A DNA stretch of 64,000 nucleotides. Source: TMED78 sp036337035 (GTDB lineage Bacteria; Pseudomonadota; Gammaproteobacteria; Steroidobacterales; Rariloculaceae). A model generated the notes under the pieces. That model saw only the letters and a list, made by a program, of their open reading frames with translations. It was not told the origin of the DNA and did no database searches. Below, piece after piece: positions 26,115 to 35,465 of the stretch. The stretch spans positions 1 through 64,000 of the forward strand of contig JAYZFC010000007.1 in NCBI GenBank assembly GCA_036337035.1. The letters run 5' to 3'. The position numbers and the translations under genes are program-made. Within the stretch, counting starts at the first letter, position 1; every line of letters begins with the position of its first letter.

Positions 26115-27385
26115 ATAGAGAAAACATTCTTGTTGTTGACGATGAATTAAATATTCTAGATGTAGTAGGAGAAATTTTAGAAGATGAGGGCTATCTTGTT
26201 ACTAAGGCTTCTAATGCTACAGAAGCTAGAGAAGCAAAATCTAAGAAAAAATTTGATTTAATTTTACTAGATATATGGATGCCAGATATAGATGGTATTT
26301 CTCTATTAAATGAGTGGGCTAGCCAAGGTAATTTAGTTCCTGTGATTATGATGTCAGGGCATGCTACGATTGATACAGCCATGGAAGCTACTCGTTTAGG
26401 AGCTATAAATTTTATTGAAAAACCTCTTTCTATTTCAAGGCTCCTTAAAGTTATTGATAATTCGATAAAAAGTCAAGTTTCTATTAAAGCGGGTATAAGA
26501 CAGACTGAAAAATTACCTTTTGATATAGGTAAAAGCAAAATTTTAAAAGCTCTAAAAAGGAAACTTGATAAAGTTATATCAGTAAACTCCAATATTCTTT
26601 TATTAGGAGAAGTAGGTTCTGGAAGGGTTAGTATAGCAAAGCAAATACTTACTTCTACTTCAGTTCAGACTGATATTAAAATAGTTGAGATATCAGCACG
26701 CGACATAGCGAGTGAAGATCTAAAAAATATTTTTAGCAATGATAGATCTAATCACAATAATCTATTACTAATAAAGGACCTGGATGATGTTTCAATAGAT
26801 ATATTGAAAGAGTTTAATGATTTATTGAATTCTAATACACAGATCAGAGTAATTATAACAGCGAGTAGTTTAACTGATATAGATAAGAATATTATCGAAA
26901 TTATAAGATCAATTGGCATTTCTATTGAAATTCCGTCACTGCGAAGTTACGCTGAAGATATACCTGAGTTATTAATGTATTATGTAAATTATTATGTTAC
27001 TTCTGATAATTTACCTTATAAGGATTTTTCTGTAGCAGCACAAAATAGATTAAGAAACTATACATGGCCAAGAAATATTGCTGAGTTAAAAGAGTTAATA
27101 AAAAAGCTTCTAGTTATTACTGAAGATGATGAAATATCATTAAAAGATGTAGAAGAAGAGATAAATAAAACATCCTCCAATACAAATTTGTTCTCATCTG
27201 ATGTATTGTCTATGTCTTTAAAGGAAGCAAGACAAGATTTTGAAAAAAAATATTTGCTTCAGCAATTAAATTTGTGTGAAGGAAAAATTAGTAAATTATC
27301 TGAACGAATAGGTGTAGAGAGAACGCATTTATATCGTAAGCTTAAATCACTTGGTGTCGACTATAGATTAAAGAAAAGAAAATAA
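26111..27385 (+). CDS. ntrX: NtrX-like response regulator with a degenerate AAA+ domain
   Basis: The 424-residue protein has a normal receiver domain (Asp54 in ILLDIWMPD, Lys104 in IEKPL), a central domain of NtrC type, and a Fis-like helix-turn-helix at the C-terminus (CEGKISKLSERIGVERTHLYRKL). The central domain is degraded: the Walker A is GEVGSGR with Arg172 in place of the invariant Lys, the Walker B position reads LLLIKDLDDV, and no GAFTGA sigma-54 contact motif is present. RNYTWPRNIAELKELI is still recognisable. It therefore cannot be a standard ATP-driven sigma-54 activator and probably binds DNA as a direct regulator. Confidence 0.93.
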   Translation: MNRENILVVDDELNILDVVGEILEDEGYLVTKASNATEAREAKSKKKFDLILLDIWMPDIDGISLLNEWASQGNLVPVIMMSGHATIDTAMEATRLGAINFIEKPLSISRLLKVIDNSIKSQVSIKAGIRQTEKLPFDIGKSKILKALKRKLDKVISVNSNILLLGEVGSGRVSIAKQILTSTSVQTDIKIVEISARDIASEDLKNIFSNDRSNHNNLLLIKDLDDVSIDILKEFNDLLNSNTQIRVIITASSLTDIDKNIIEIIRSIGISIEIPSLRSYAEDIPELLMYYVNYYVTSDNLPYKDFSVAAQNRLRNYTWPRNIAELKELIKKLLVITEDDEISLKDVEEEINKTSSNTNLFSSDVLSMSLKEARQDFEKKYLLQQLNLCEGKISKLSERIGVERTHLYRKLKSLGVDYRLKKRK

Positions 27386-27388
27386 ATT

Positions 27389-27943
27389 TTACTCATTTGA
27401 TATCGTTTTAATAATTCCAGCTATATCTTGATTCAATAAATTGCGTCTAATTATATTAAGCTCATCTCTATTATCGTTAGGACCAATTAAGACTCTATAA
27501 TATATTTCATCGTTAATAAAGTTTGTTTCTATATGTGACTCTAGGCCTGTAAGAAATAATTCTTCCCTTAGTCTCTCTGAGTCGTATCTATTATTAAAAG
27601 ATGCTACTTGAAGCACATACCTCGATGGCAATTGTTGATCTATCATTGTATCACCATCTGGTATAGTTTCTTTTGGGATTGTATCTACTTCAAATAAAGG
27701 CAATTCTTCAAAAAAATCAAAACTTGATGCTTCGTGAGATAATGGAATTTGTATTTCAGTATTATTTGATATATTTCTAACATTTTCATTATCAGTTATT
27801 AAAATATCAGATATAGGGGGCTCCTCTATACTAGAAAGAAATAGGAAATAAATAATTAGATCTAATATTAACCCTGCTAGTAATCCTGATATTATCCAAG
27901 TATATTTATATTTATATAGAGCTATAAATTTAGTATTTTTCAC
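27389..27943 (-). CDS. SPOR domain-containing membrane protein (FtsN-like position)
   Basis: SPOR domains bind denuded glycan strands of septal peptidoglycan. The 184-residue protein has a short cytoplasmic basic N-terminus, one membrane helix (about 14-36), an acidic periplasmic linker and a C-terminal SPOR domain (about 108-182: RYVLQVASFNNRYDSERLREEL and YYRVLIGP). The order priA-argS-SPOR protein is where ftsN-like genes sit in many gammaproteobacteria, so a cell-division role is likely. It starts with GTG 13 bases after argS and ends 3 bases from the convergent ntrX stop. Confidence 0.88.
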   Translation of the reverse strand: MKNTKFIALYKYKYTWIISGLLAGLILDLIIYFLFLSSIEEPPISDILITDNENVRNISNNTEIQIPLSHEASSFDFFEELPLFEVDTIPKETIPDGDTMIDQQLPSRYVLQVASFNNRYDSERLREELFLTGLESHIETNFINDEIYYRVLIGPNDNRDELNIIRRNLLNQDIAGIIKTISNE

Positions 27944-27956
27944 TAGAATATATGAG

Positions 27957-29693
27957 TTACATAGTTTTAGGAGCTGATACTCCTAATATAGATAAGCCAT
28001 TTTTAAGAATGATTTTTATGGCAAGACATAAGAACAGCCTACTCTGTTTCATAGCACTATTATCACAGAGGATTCTTTCAGAGTTATAAAATGTATGAAA
28101 TGCAGCAGCGAGGTCTCTCAAGTAATGTGCAAGCTGATGAGGTGCTCTATTAGCGGATGACGATTCTATTATTTCAGGATATTTACTAGCGATAACCATT
28201 AGATTTTGTTCAGCTTCTTTACATAAGTTAGATAGCAACATTTCATTAAGATTTTCTTTAGCTATATCTGCTTGATTTAATAGGCTAGAAATTCTTGCAT
28301 ATGCATATTGAATATAATAGACAGGATTATCATTTGTTTGAGTCTTGGCTAGTTCAAGATCAAAGTTTAGATGTTGATCATTAGACCGGAATATATAGAA
28401 AAATCTAGCAGCATCATTACCTACTTCATTTCTTAGCTCTCTAAGAGTTATATATTTTCCTGATCTTGTAGACATTTGTGTTTTAGTAGCGCCTCTATAA
28501 AGTGCAACAAATTGAACAATATTAATTTCAATTATATCCTTATTTTGGCCAAGGGCTTCTAGACTTGCTTTAATCCTAGGAGCATAACCGTGATGATCAG
28601 CGCCAAAGATATTAACTAGATAATTAAATCCTCGTTGTATTTTTTCTAAATGATATGCAATATCTGATGCAAAATATGTTCTCGATCCATTCTTTTTGAT
28701 TAATACTCTATCTTTTTCATCTCCAAGATCGCTAGATTTAAACCATTTAGCACCATCTTTTTTATATACATAATTATTTTTTTCTAGAACAGCTATTGTA
28801 TTTTTTATTTTCTTAGGAGTGAGATTTTTTTCTGAATACCAGCGATCATATTTAACACCAAATTCATTTAAGTCCTTTTTTATGTCATTAGTTACTAGTT
28901 CTAGCGCTATATTTTTAATATTATTAAATATTTCTGAAGATATAAATTCATTTATTTTCACAATAATATGATCAAGCAAACTTTCCTCATCACCGTTAAA
29001 TATATTTATTTCATCACAAATATTTTTAGAATATTTAGTAAGTGAATCGTTATATTCTGCATTAACTGCCCTAGCAATATCTACGATGTATTTACCTTGA
29101 TAAGCATTATTAGGATAAGGTACATTAATTTTATTTATTTCAAGATACCGTAAAATAACACTAATTGTCAGAATATCTATTTGTCTTCCAGCATCATTAA
29201 TATAATATTCCTGAAAAACATTATGACCGGTTGCTTTTAATAGATTAGCAACTGATGCTCCATAAGCTGCATGTCTGCCATGCCCTACATGTAAAGGCCC
29301 TGTTGGATTAGCTGATACATATTCAAGCATTACATTTATATTTTTCCCTACATTAGAAAGACCATATTTATTAGAAGCATTAATTATTTTGATGAGTTCT
29401 TGATGATATGCATTATCTGATATATAAAAATTAATAAAACCTGGTCCTTCAACTATTATTTTCTCTAGGAAATTCTTTTTTGATATTGAGTTAGCTATTT
29501 CATTAGCTATATCTAATGGCGGCCTCTTAAGTTTTTTACCTAAGCGTAAGGCAATATTAGAGGAAAAGTCTCCAAATTTTTTATCTTTAGTCCTTTCAAG
29601 GTGTGGCTTAGAGTCAATAAGCTGTGAAAACAGAGTAGCATACTGAGATTGTTCTATAGCATCATTAATTATTGTTTCTAATATTTTTTGCAA
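27957..29693 (-). CDS. argS: Arginine--tRNA ligase
   Basis: ArgS charges tRNA-Arg. The 578-residue class I synthetase has the N-terminal tRNA-recognition domain (FGDFSSNIALRLGKKL), the HIGH-type motif in ANPTGPLHVGHGRHA, GADHHGY, and a QMSTRSGKYITLREL segment in place of the KMSKS loop, as usual for ArgS. The C-terminal anticodon-binding domain ends APHQLAHYLRDLAAAFHTFYN. The start is TTG at 29693; a TAA lies three codons upstream in frame and no ATG precedes the conserved region. Confidence 0.97.
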   Translation of the reverse strand: MQKILETIINDAIEQSQYATLFSQLIDSKPHLERTKDKKFGDFSSNIALRLGKKLKRPPLDIANEIANSISKKNFLEKIIVEGPGFINFYISDNAYHQELIKIINASNKYGLSNVGKNINVMLEYVSANPTGPLHVGHGRHAAYGASVANLLKATGHNVFQEYYINDAGRQIDILTISVILRYLEINKINVPYPNNAYQGKYIVDIARAVNAEYNDSLTKYSKNICDEINIFNGDEESLLDHIIVKINEFISSEIFNNIKNIALELVTNDIKKDLNEFGVKYDRWYSEKNLTPKKIKNTIAVLEKNNYVYKKDGAKWFKSSDLGDEKDRVLIKKNGSRTYFASDIAYHLEKIQRGFNYLVNIFGADHHGYAPRIKASLEALGQNKDIIEINIVQFVALYRGATKTQMSTRSGKYITLRELRNEVGNDAARFFYIFRSNDQHLNFDLELAKTQTNDNPVYYIQYAYARISSLLNQADIAKENLNEMLLSNLCKEAEQNLMVIASKYPEIIESSSANRAPHQLAHYLRDLAAAFHTFYNSERILCDNSAMKQSRLFLCLAIKIILKNGLSILGVSAPKTM

Positions 29694-29787
29694 TTTTTCT
29701 TAAGACCTACATTAATAAAAATTTTATAGACATTATAAGTAAATATTTTGATGATTTAATCTTTTAAAAGTAAAAAAGTGAATTTTT

Positions 29788-31983
29788 TTATAGTTCTATT
29801 GGGTCTACATCAAGATTCCAGTAAATCTGGCTGTTTTTCCTCAATTTTCCAATTTCTAGCACTACTTCCCTGACTAGCATATGAAGTAATTTACGATTTT
29901 TTGATTGAAATAATAGCTGAGCATGAAATTTATTAAACTTTTTTTCTATAATAGCTGGTGCAGGACCAAGAATATTGACTTTTAATTTTTTCATTTTAGA
30001 TAGAGTTGCTACTGTTTTTAGAAAAATAAATAGTTTTCTTTTGTTAACTGATTTTGCTCTTAAGGTAATAATATGACTATAAGGTGGCCAGTTTGAATTT
30101 TGTCTAGCAATGAGGGATTCCTTTTCAAAACTTTCATAATTATCACTTATTAAGCTAGAAATTAGGGGATGATTAGGAAAGTGAGTTTGAATCAATACTT
30201 CTCCTGGAGTGCTTCTTCTGCCAGCTCTTCCAGCAACTTGAATTAAAGTTTGTGCTAATTTTTCACTGCTTCTAAAATCTGTTCCTAGAATACCTTGGTC
30301 AGTATTTAAAATTCCTACCATTGTTAGATTAGGAAAATCATGTCCTTTTGTTAACATTTGTGTGCCTACTATTATCTGAGAGTAGCCAGATTCTATAGTT
30401 TCAAGTATCTTAACTAAACTTCCTTTTTTTGATGTAGAATCTTTGTCAAGTCTCGTTATTTGGGTTTCTGGAAAAATTAAGCTTAAATCTTCTACTACTC
30501 TTTGAGTTCCTGATCCTAATGAAACTCTATTTGATTTACAATAATTACAAGTGATTGAAAGTTTTTTATATTCTCCACAGTGGTGACATATAACCAATTG
30601 ATTTTTTTTATGTATTGTCATATTAGAGTCACATCTAGTACAACCTTCTGTTTTTTTACATTCTTTACAGAAAAGTACTGGCGCATATCCTCTCCTATTA
30701 AGAAATAGTAGTACTTGATTTTTATTATTTATATGTTTCTTAATTGCCAATATTAATGGCGTAGAAATTATATTATTTGAAGCATGCTTATTCTGGTCAA
30801 TAACTTTAATTTTAGGCTTACCAGCCTTACCAACCCTTTTTGGCATATTAAGTAAACTATATTTGCCTATATTACTATTATGTAAACTTTCGAAGGATGG
30901 TGTAGCTGAAGCTAGTAAAACTTTAGTATTTGTTGTTTTTGCCCTGTAAATAGCAATATCTCTTGCAGAATATCTAAATCCATCTTGTTGTTTATATGAT
31001 TGATCATGTTCTTCATCTACAATGATTAAACCAAGTTTAGGTAAGGGAGCAAATATCGCTGATCTAGTTCCAACAATTACTTTTGATTTAGATAAGTAGG
31101 AATCTAACCAGGAATTGTAACGTTCTTTCTCAGTGAGGCCAGAGTGCATAATCGAAAGTACTTTACCGAATCTATCCTTTAACCTGCTAACAAGTTGAGG
31201 CGTAAGACCTATTTCAGGAACTAGGAGAAGACTTTGCCTATCATTTTTAATTTCTTCTTCAATAAGCCTAAGATAAACTTCTGTTTTTCCGCTTCCGGTA
31301 ACTCCTTTAAGTAAGAAAGCTTTATAATTTTCCTTTGTAGATATAATTGATTTTATTACTTTTTTTTGATCGGATGTCAAATTTGGTCTATTAATTTTAT
31401 TTAAGTTATGCTTTATTTCATCAAGGATGATTTCTTTAGTAATATAATTTTTTTTATATAGAGCGTTTATAGAGGCATTAGTTAAATTATTATCTTTTAT
31501 TATTTCACTAGTAACAATATTATTGTGCATGCATGCATTAAGTGTTTCTATCTGTTTGTGGGCATTTTTCTTGATTTTATGTATAGATTTTTTTCCTAAA
31601 TTAGTAATTTTCCAACCTATTTTAGGTACTATCTCAGCTTTCCCACCTCTTCTTATGTGTGACGGTAAGGCATGCTTTATAACATCTCCTATGGGGTGAT
31701 GGTAATATTCTGAACACCACTTAAGTATGTCTAGAAGGTCTTTTGAAATAACTGGCTTATTGTCAATTGTTGAGGAAATGTATTTTAGTTTACCTATTGG
31801 TATTTTTGTATTTGTATGTTTTCCTAAAACTATACCAATTAGGTAATTTTTACCAAATGGCACTCTAATTCTTGTTCCTGGTCTAGGAGTAGGAACATTA
31901 TTTTTACATAAGTAATCGAATCTTTCTCTTATTGCCATTGGAACTGCAATACTTATAATTTTATCAGCCATTTTTTTATTCAT
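29788..31983 (-). CDS. priA: Primosomal replication protein N' (PriA helicase)
   Basis: PriA reloads the replisome at stalled forks. The 731-residue protein has the N-terminal DNA-binding domain (RIRVPFGKNYLIGIVLG), the Walker A GVTGSGKTEVYLRL, the DEEHDQSYKQQDGFRYSARD box, the GTQMLTKGHDFPN and QVAGRAGR helicase motifs, and the eight-Cys zinc region between about 445 and 490 (CKECKKTEGCTRC, CHHCG, CNYC). The ATG at 31971 is an alternative start that would remove four residues. It is divergent from the ECF sigma gene. Confidence 0.97.
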   Translation of the reverse strand: MNKKMADKIISIAVPMAIRERFDYLCKNNVPTPRPGTRIRVPFGKNYLIGIVLGKHTNTKIPIGKLKYISSTIDNKPVISKDLLDILKWCSEYYHHPIGDVIKHALPSHIRRGGKAEIVPKIGWKITNLGKKSIHKIKKNAHKQIETLNACMHNNIVTSEIIKDNNLTNASINALYKKNYITKEIILDEIKHNLNKINRPNLTSDQKKVIKSIISTKENYKAFLLKGVTGSGKTEVYLRLIEEEIKNDRQSLLLVPEIGLTPQLVSRLKDRFGKVLSIMHSGLTEKERYNSWLDSYLSKSKVIVGTRSAIFAPLPKLGLIIVDEEHDQSYKQQDGFRYSARDIAIYRAKTTNTKVLLASATPSFESLHNSNIGKYSLLNMPKRVGKAGKPKIKVIDQNKHASNNIISTPLILAIKKHINNKNQVLLFLNRRGYAPVLFCKECKKTEGCTRCDSNMTIHKKNQLVICHHCGEYKKLSITCNYCKSNRVSLGSGTQRVVEDLSLIFPETQITRLDKDSTSKKGSLVKILETIESGYSQIIVGTQMLTKGHDFPNLTMVGILNTDQGILGTDFRSSEKLAQTLIQVAGRAGRRSTPGEVLIQTHFPNHPLISSLISDNYESFEKESLIARQNSNWPPYSHIITLRAKSVNKRKLFIFLKTVATLSKMKKLKVNILGPAPAIIEKKFNKFHAQLLFQSKNRKLLHMLVREVVLEIGKLRKNSQIYWNLDVDPIEL

Positions 31984-32095
31984 AATTATGTCAACGTTTG
32001 CATTTTCTGTTCGTTATTTAGATAAATAGGATAAAATTAATAAAAAATCTTTTTTACCTACTATTAAGCATAGAGTAGAAGGATAGCCAAGTTAA

Positions 32096-32689
32096 ATGAT
32101 TACTTCAAAAATAATTGAAAATCAGCTATTTTTATCCCAGGAGGATACAGAGCTGGAAACTAAGGATAAGATAGATTCTTTTCTAACAGAAGTGCAGGTA
32201 AGGGCTTTTAGGATTGCTATGATCAGTATTAAAGATGAAGATGAGTCAAAAGATGTTGTTCAGGACTCAATGATTAGTTTAGCAACCAAATATTCAGATC
32301 GACCTCCTGATGAGCTTGCACCGATTTTTTATAGAATCTTATTTAATAGAATTAAAGATTGGCATAGAAAAACAATTGTAAGAAAGAGAATTTTTAGTTT
32401 TATTGGATTTTCTGCCTCTAAAGCTGATCCTATAGAATCAGCAGAGAGTGACAATATGAATCCCATGAAGCTTAATGAATCAGAAGAAGTTTCTAAGATT
32501 ATCCAGGATAGTATAGATAATTTACCCTCTAGACAAAAACAGGCGTTCATTCTAAGAAATTTTGAAGGTATGAGTGTAAAAAATGTGTCCAAAGTTATGA
32601 AATGCTCTGAGGGCAGCGTTAAGACTCATTATTTTAGAGCTATGCAAAAGTTAAAGATAGAACTTGCAGAATATGAAGGAAATAAATGA
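32096..32689 (+). CDS. ECF-type RNA polymerase sigma factor
   Basis: The 197-residue protein has region 2 (about 28-100: VQVRAFRIAMISIKDEDESKDVVQDSM, then FYRILFNRIKDWHRK) and region 4 (about 140-190: DNLPSRQKQAFILRNFEGMS and KVMKCSEGSVKTHYFRAMQKLK), and lacks regions 1 and 3, as ECF factors do. It leads a cassette with a DUF3619-like membrane protein, a small acidic secreted protein and a DUF3106 protein. Its end overlaps the next gene by 4 bases. The controlling signal is unknown; an anti-sigma role for the next gene is inferred from context. Confidence 0.93.
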   Translation: MITSKIIENQLFLSQEDTELETKDKIDSFLTEVQVRAFRIAMISIKDEDESKDVVQDSMISLATKYSDRPPDELAPIFYRILFNRIKDWHRKTIVRKRIFSFIGFSASKADPIESAESDNMNPMKLNESEEVSKIIQDSIDNLPSRQKQAFILRNFEGMSVKNVSKVMKCSEGSVKTHYFRAMQKLKIELAEYEGNK

Positions 32690-33072
32690 TGAAGAGTAAT
32701 GATGATATAAAAAAAATATCTAAAGATTGGTTTGAAGATAAAATTGAATCTACTAATGGTTCAATACTTTCTGAACTTAACCAGATTAGATATGAAGCTT
32801 TAGATCGTATTGGTAAGAAAAATAATTTACAGTTTCATAAGCTTCTCTTACCCATAGCTGGCACTTCTTTTGTATTGCTTTTATCTATGAGAATTGACCA
32901 ATTAGAATTAGGTTCTCAAGAAAATTTCTCATTTGATTCATCAGCCTCAGATATAGAGATTTTATTAGGAGATGAGTCTTTTGATATGATAGACCAATTG
33001 GATTTTTATTCGTGGCTGGAACAACAAAGCGAAAATTTGTTGCATGATAATTCTTTTGAAGAAGTTGGATAA
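32686..33072 (+). CDS. DUF3619-like membrane protein, putative anti-sigma factor
   Basis: The 128-residue protein has a cytoplasmic N-terminal part (1-48) with ILSELNQIRYEALDRI, one membrane helix (about 50-66) and an acidic periplasmic part ending WLEQQSENLL. This matches DUF3619 proteins found directly after ECF sigma genes. The ATGATG start overlaps the sigma gene stop. Binding to the sigma factor is inference; no zinc-binding anti-sigma motif (HxxxCxxC) is visible. Confidence 0.75.
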   Translation: MMKSNDDIKKISKDWFEDKIESTNGSILSELNQIRYEALDRIGKKNNLQFHKLLLPIAGTSFVLLLSMRIDQLELGSQENFSFDSSASDIEILLGDESFDMIDQLDFYSWLEQQSENLLHDNSFEEVG

Positions 33073-33077
33073 TTACT

Positions 33078-33296
33078 ATGGTTAGATTTTTCTTAATTAT
33101 CCTATCTTTAATATCATATACCTTATTTGCTCAACAAGAGGCTGATGTTATATCAGAAATAAATGAGGCAGCTGAGGAATTAGATCTTTTCTCATATATT
33201 GGAAGCTGGGAGGAAGAAGATTGGTTATTATTGTTAGATGTGGAGAACAATTTAAGCATGAATGATTCGGAGAATGAAAATGAAAGTGGTACTTAA
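33078..33296 (+). CDS. Small acidic secreted protein of the ECF cassette
   Basis: The 72-residue product has a signal peptide (cleavage after TLFA) and a mature part of about 53 residues rich in Glu and Asp (SEINEAAEELD, SWEEEDW, NDSENENES), with two hydrophobic patches. I do not recognise a family. It lies 5 bases after the DUF3619-like gene and overlaps the DUF3106 gene, so it is part of the same transcript. Its strong negative charge contrasts with the basic DUF3106 protein. Confidence 0.65.
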   Translation: MVRFFLIILSLISYTLFAQQEADVISEINEAAEELDLFSYIGSWEEEDWLLLLDVENNLSMNDSENENESGT

Positions 33297-33786
33297 AGCT
33301 ATTTCTTATTTATTGATCCTTTTTTTTACTAGTATGCTTTTTGCCCAAGGTATTTCTTGGGATGATTTGACTAGTGCCCAAAAGGATTTGCTTAAGAGGC
33401 ATGAACAGTCTTGGGCTAATATTGATATAGATAGAAGAGATAGGATAGTAAAAGGTGCAGAAAGATGGTTAAGCATGAATAAGGATCAAAAGTCATTTGC
33501 ACAGCAAAGGTTTAAGGAGTGGCAGGACTTAGGCTTAGATAAAAAAAATGGAATAAGAGATAGGTATGAGTTCTACTTAGGACTGAGCCCTGATAGAAGG
33601 GATAGGATAAAGGGAGTATACGAAGAATTCAAAAAATTACCTCCTAATGCACAAGATGATCTTCGCAGGAGATTTCAATCTTTAGATAGAGAAAAGTTGC
33701 GCAACAATAGAAATAGACGCGATAATATGGGGCCATCAAATAGAAAAGGTCAGCGTCCAGAAACAGGAATGGGTCTTAGACGTTAG
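33280..33786 (+). CDS. DUF3106 domain-containing secreted protein
   Basis: From the ATG at 33280 the product is 168 residues with a signal peptide (cleavage after SMLFA). The mature part has the DUF3106 pattern of repeated short helices: ISWDDLTSAQKDLLKRHEQSWANI, ERWLSMNKDQKSFAQQRFKEW and YEFYLGLSPDRRDRIKGVYEEFKKLP. A basic tail follows (RRRFQSLDREKLRNNRNRR). ATGs at 33262 and 33274 are in frame; a GGAG at 33269-33272 is best spaced for 33280. Function is unknown; such genes recur with ECF sigma and DUF3619 genes. Confidence 0.82.
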   Translation: MKVVLKAISYLLILFFTSMLFAQGISWDDLTSAQKDLLKRHEQSWANIDIDRRDRIVKGAERWLSMNKDQKSFAQQRFKEWQDLGLDKKNGIRDRYEFYLGLSPDRRDRIKGVYEEFKKLPPNAQDDLRRRFQSLDREKLRNNRNRRDNMGPSNRKGQRPETGMGLRR

Positions 33787-33911
33787 TAATAGAAAAAACT
33801 TTAAATTTTTTTAATTACTTCTTCATATTTGTTCTATAAAATCACTATTATTTTTAACAATTAGTGGGATAAGATCTCCCGCTGTAAAGTATTGTTGTTG
33901 GAGAGTTTTAA

Positions 33912-35453
33912 ATGAAAATTGGCATCCCAAAGGAGATTTATCCTGGAGAGAGAAGGGTTGCTTCAACGCCTGAGATAGTTAAACAGTTAGTTAAACTAGG
34001 TTTTGAGGTTTTTGTTGAGTCTGAGGCAGGAATGACGGCAAATTTTAGTGATAGATCCTTTGAAGAAGCTGGCGCAAAGATCTTGGATAAAAATAGCCTT
34101 TTTTCAGAAAGTAATATTTTGCTGAAAATAAGGGCGCCCTATAAAAATAGTGACTTTAATGAATTAAGCTTAATGAATTCTGGACAGATGCTAATTTCTT
34201 TTATTTGGCCAGCTCAGAATCAAAAATTATTAAATAATTTGTCAGATATGGGCGTCACTACTCTAGCAATGGATAGCATACCTCGTATTTCCAGGGCTCA
34301 AAAGTTTGATGCACTTAGTTCTATGGCAAATATTGCTGGTTATAGAGCTGTTGTAGAAGCTGCTCAACATTTCGGTAGATTTTTTACAGGACAAATTACT
34401 GCAGCTGGCAAAATTCCACCAGCTAAAGTATTAGTTATAGGAGCTGGAGTAGCAGGATTATCAGCAATCGGTGCTGCAAGAAGTATGGGAGCAATTGTTC
34501 GGGCTTTTGATACCCGTTTGGAAGTCAAGGAGCAAGTTCAGAGTATGGATGGTGAATTTCTTGAGCTTGATTTTGAAGAAGATGGTTCTGGAGCTGGTGG
34601 TTATGCCAAGGTTATGAGTGAAGACTTTATTAAGGCAGAAATGGCTCTTTTTTCTGATCAAGCTAAAGATGTTGATATTATAATTACCACAGCACTTATC
34701 CCTGGCAAGCCGGCACCAAAGTTAATTACTGCTGAAATGGTGAAATCTATGACTCCCGGCAGTGTTATTGTTGATTTAGCAGCAGAACAAGGTGGCAACT
34801 GTGAATTAACCATACCAGAACAAGTAGTAGAAAAGCATGGTGTTACATTAATTGGCTATACTGATTTACCAAGCAGACTTGCAGCACAATCTAGTCAGCT
34901 TTATGCAAATAATCTTAAAAATCTATTGACTGAGATGTGTCCTAATAAAGATGGTAACTTAAAAGTTGATATGGAAGATGAAGTTATAAGAGGCTCTATT
35001 GTTGTCTATAAAAATAAAATAACTTGGCCGCCACCTGAGGTAAAACTTTCGTCTAACACGCCGCCTAAAGAATCTAATAATGCAGTTAAAGAAAAACATT
35101 TCGAAGAAAAAAATAATCCTATATTGGCTTTTATGCCATTTTTGATTGGCGGTTTAGCTTTATTCTTCTTAGGAAGAGTTGCACCCCCATCATTTATGGA
35201 ACACCTGACTGTTTTTGTTCTATCATGTTTTGTTGGTTATATGGTTGTTTGGAATGTTACTCCTGCTCTTCATACCCCTTTAATGAGTGTTACAAATGCA
35301 ATAAGTAGCATAATTATAATTGGTGCTCTTCTTCAAGTAAGTTCAACTGGATTAATTGGATGGATTGCTGGGATAACAATTCTACTGACAAGCATTAACA
35401 TAACTGGAGGATTTGCTGTTACAAAAAGAATGCTCCAGATGTTTCAGAAATAG
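33912..35453 (+). CDS. pntA: NAD(P) transhydrogenase subunit alpha
   Basis: With PntB this subunit uses the proton gradient to reduce NADP with NADH. The 513-residue protein is of the undivided E. coli type. The NAD-binding domain I (about 1-370) includes RAQKFDALSSMANIAGYRAVVEAA, VLVIGAGVAGLSAIGAARSMGA and RAFDTRLEVKEQVQSM. A linker and membrane helices follow (about 395-510). It is 12 bases upstream of pntB. NADPH from this pair can feed glutamate synthase, encoded further on. Confidence 0.97.
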   Translation: MKIGIPKEIYPGERRVASTPEIVKQLVKLGFEVFVESEAGMTANFSDRSFEEAGAKILDKNSLFSESNILLKIRAPYKNSDFNELSLMNSGQMLISFIWPAQNQKLLNNLSDMGVTTLAMDSIPRISRAQKFDALSSMANIAGYRAVVEAAQHFGRFFTGQITAAGKIPPAKVLVIGAGVAGLSAIGAARSMGAIVRAFDTRLEVKEQVQSMDGEFLELDFEEDGSGAGGYAKVMSEDFIKAEMALFSDQAKDVDIIITTALIPGKPAPKLITAEMVKSMTPGSVIVDLAAEQGGNCELTIPEQVVEKHGVTLIGYTDLPSRLAAQSSQLYANNLKNLLTEMCPNKDGNLKVDMEDEVIRGSIVVYKNKITWPPPEVKLSSNTPPKESNNAVKEKHFEEKNNPILAFMPFLIGGLALFFLGRVAPPSFMEHLTVFVLSCFVGYMVVWNVTPALHTPLMSVTNAISSIIIIGALLQVSSTGLIGWIAGITILLTSINITGGFAVTKRMLQMFQK

Positions 35454-35465
35454 AGGAAATTTTTT

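Noticed and set aside
26111..27385. Reading-error explanation for the abnormal NtrX motifs
   Set aside because: The frame is continuous, the domains before and after are intact, and the altered motifs occur at the right positions, so sequencing error is unlikely.
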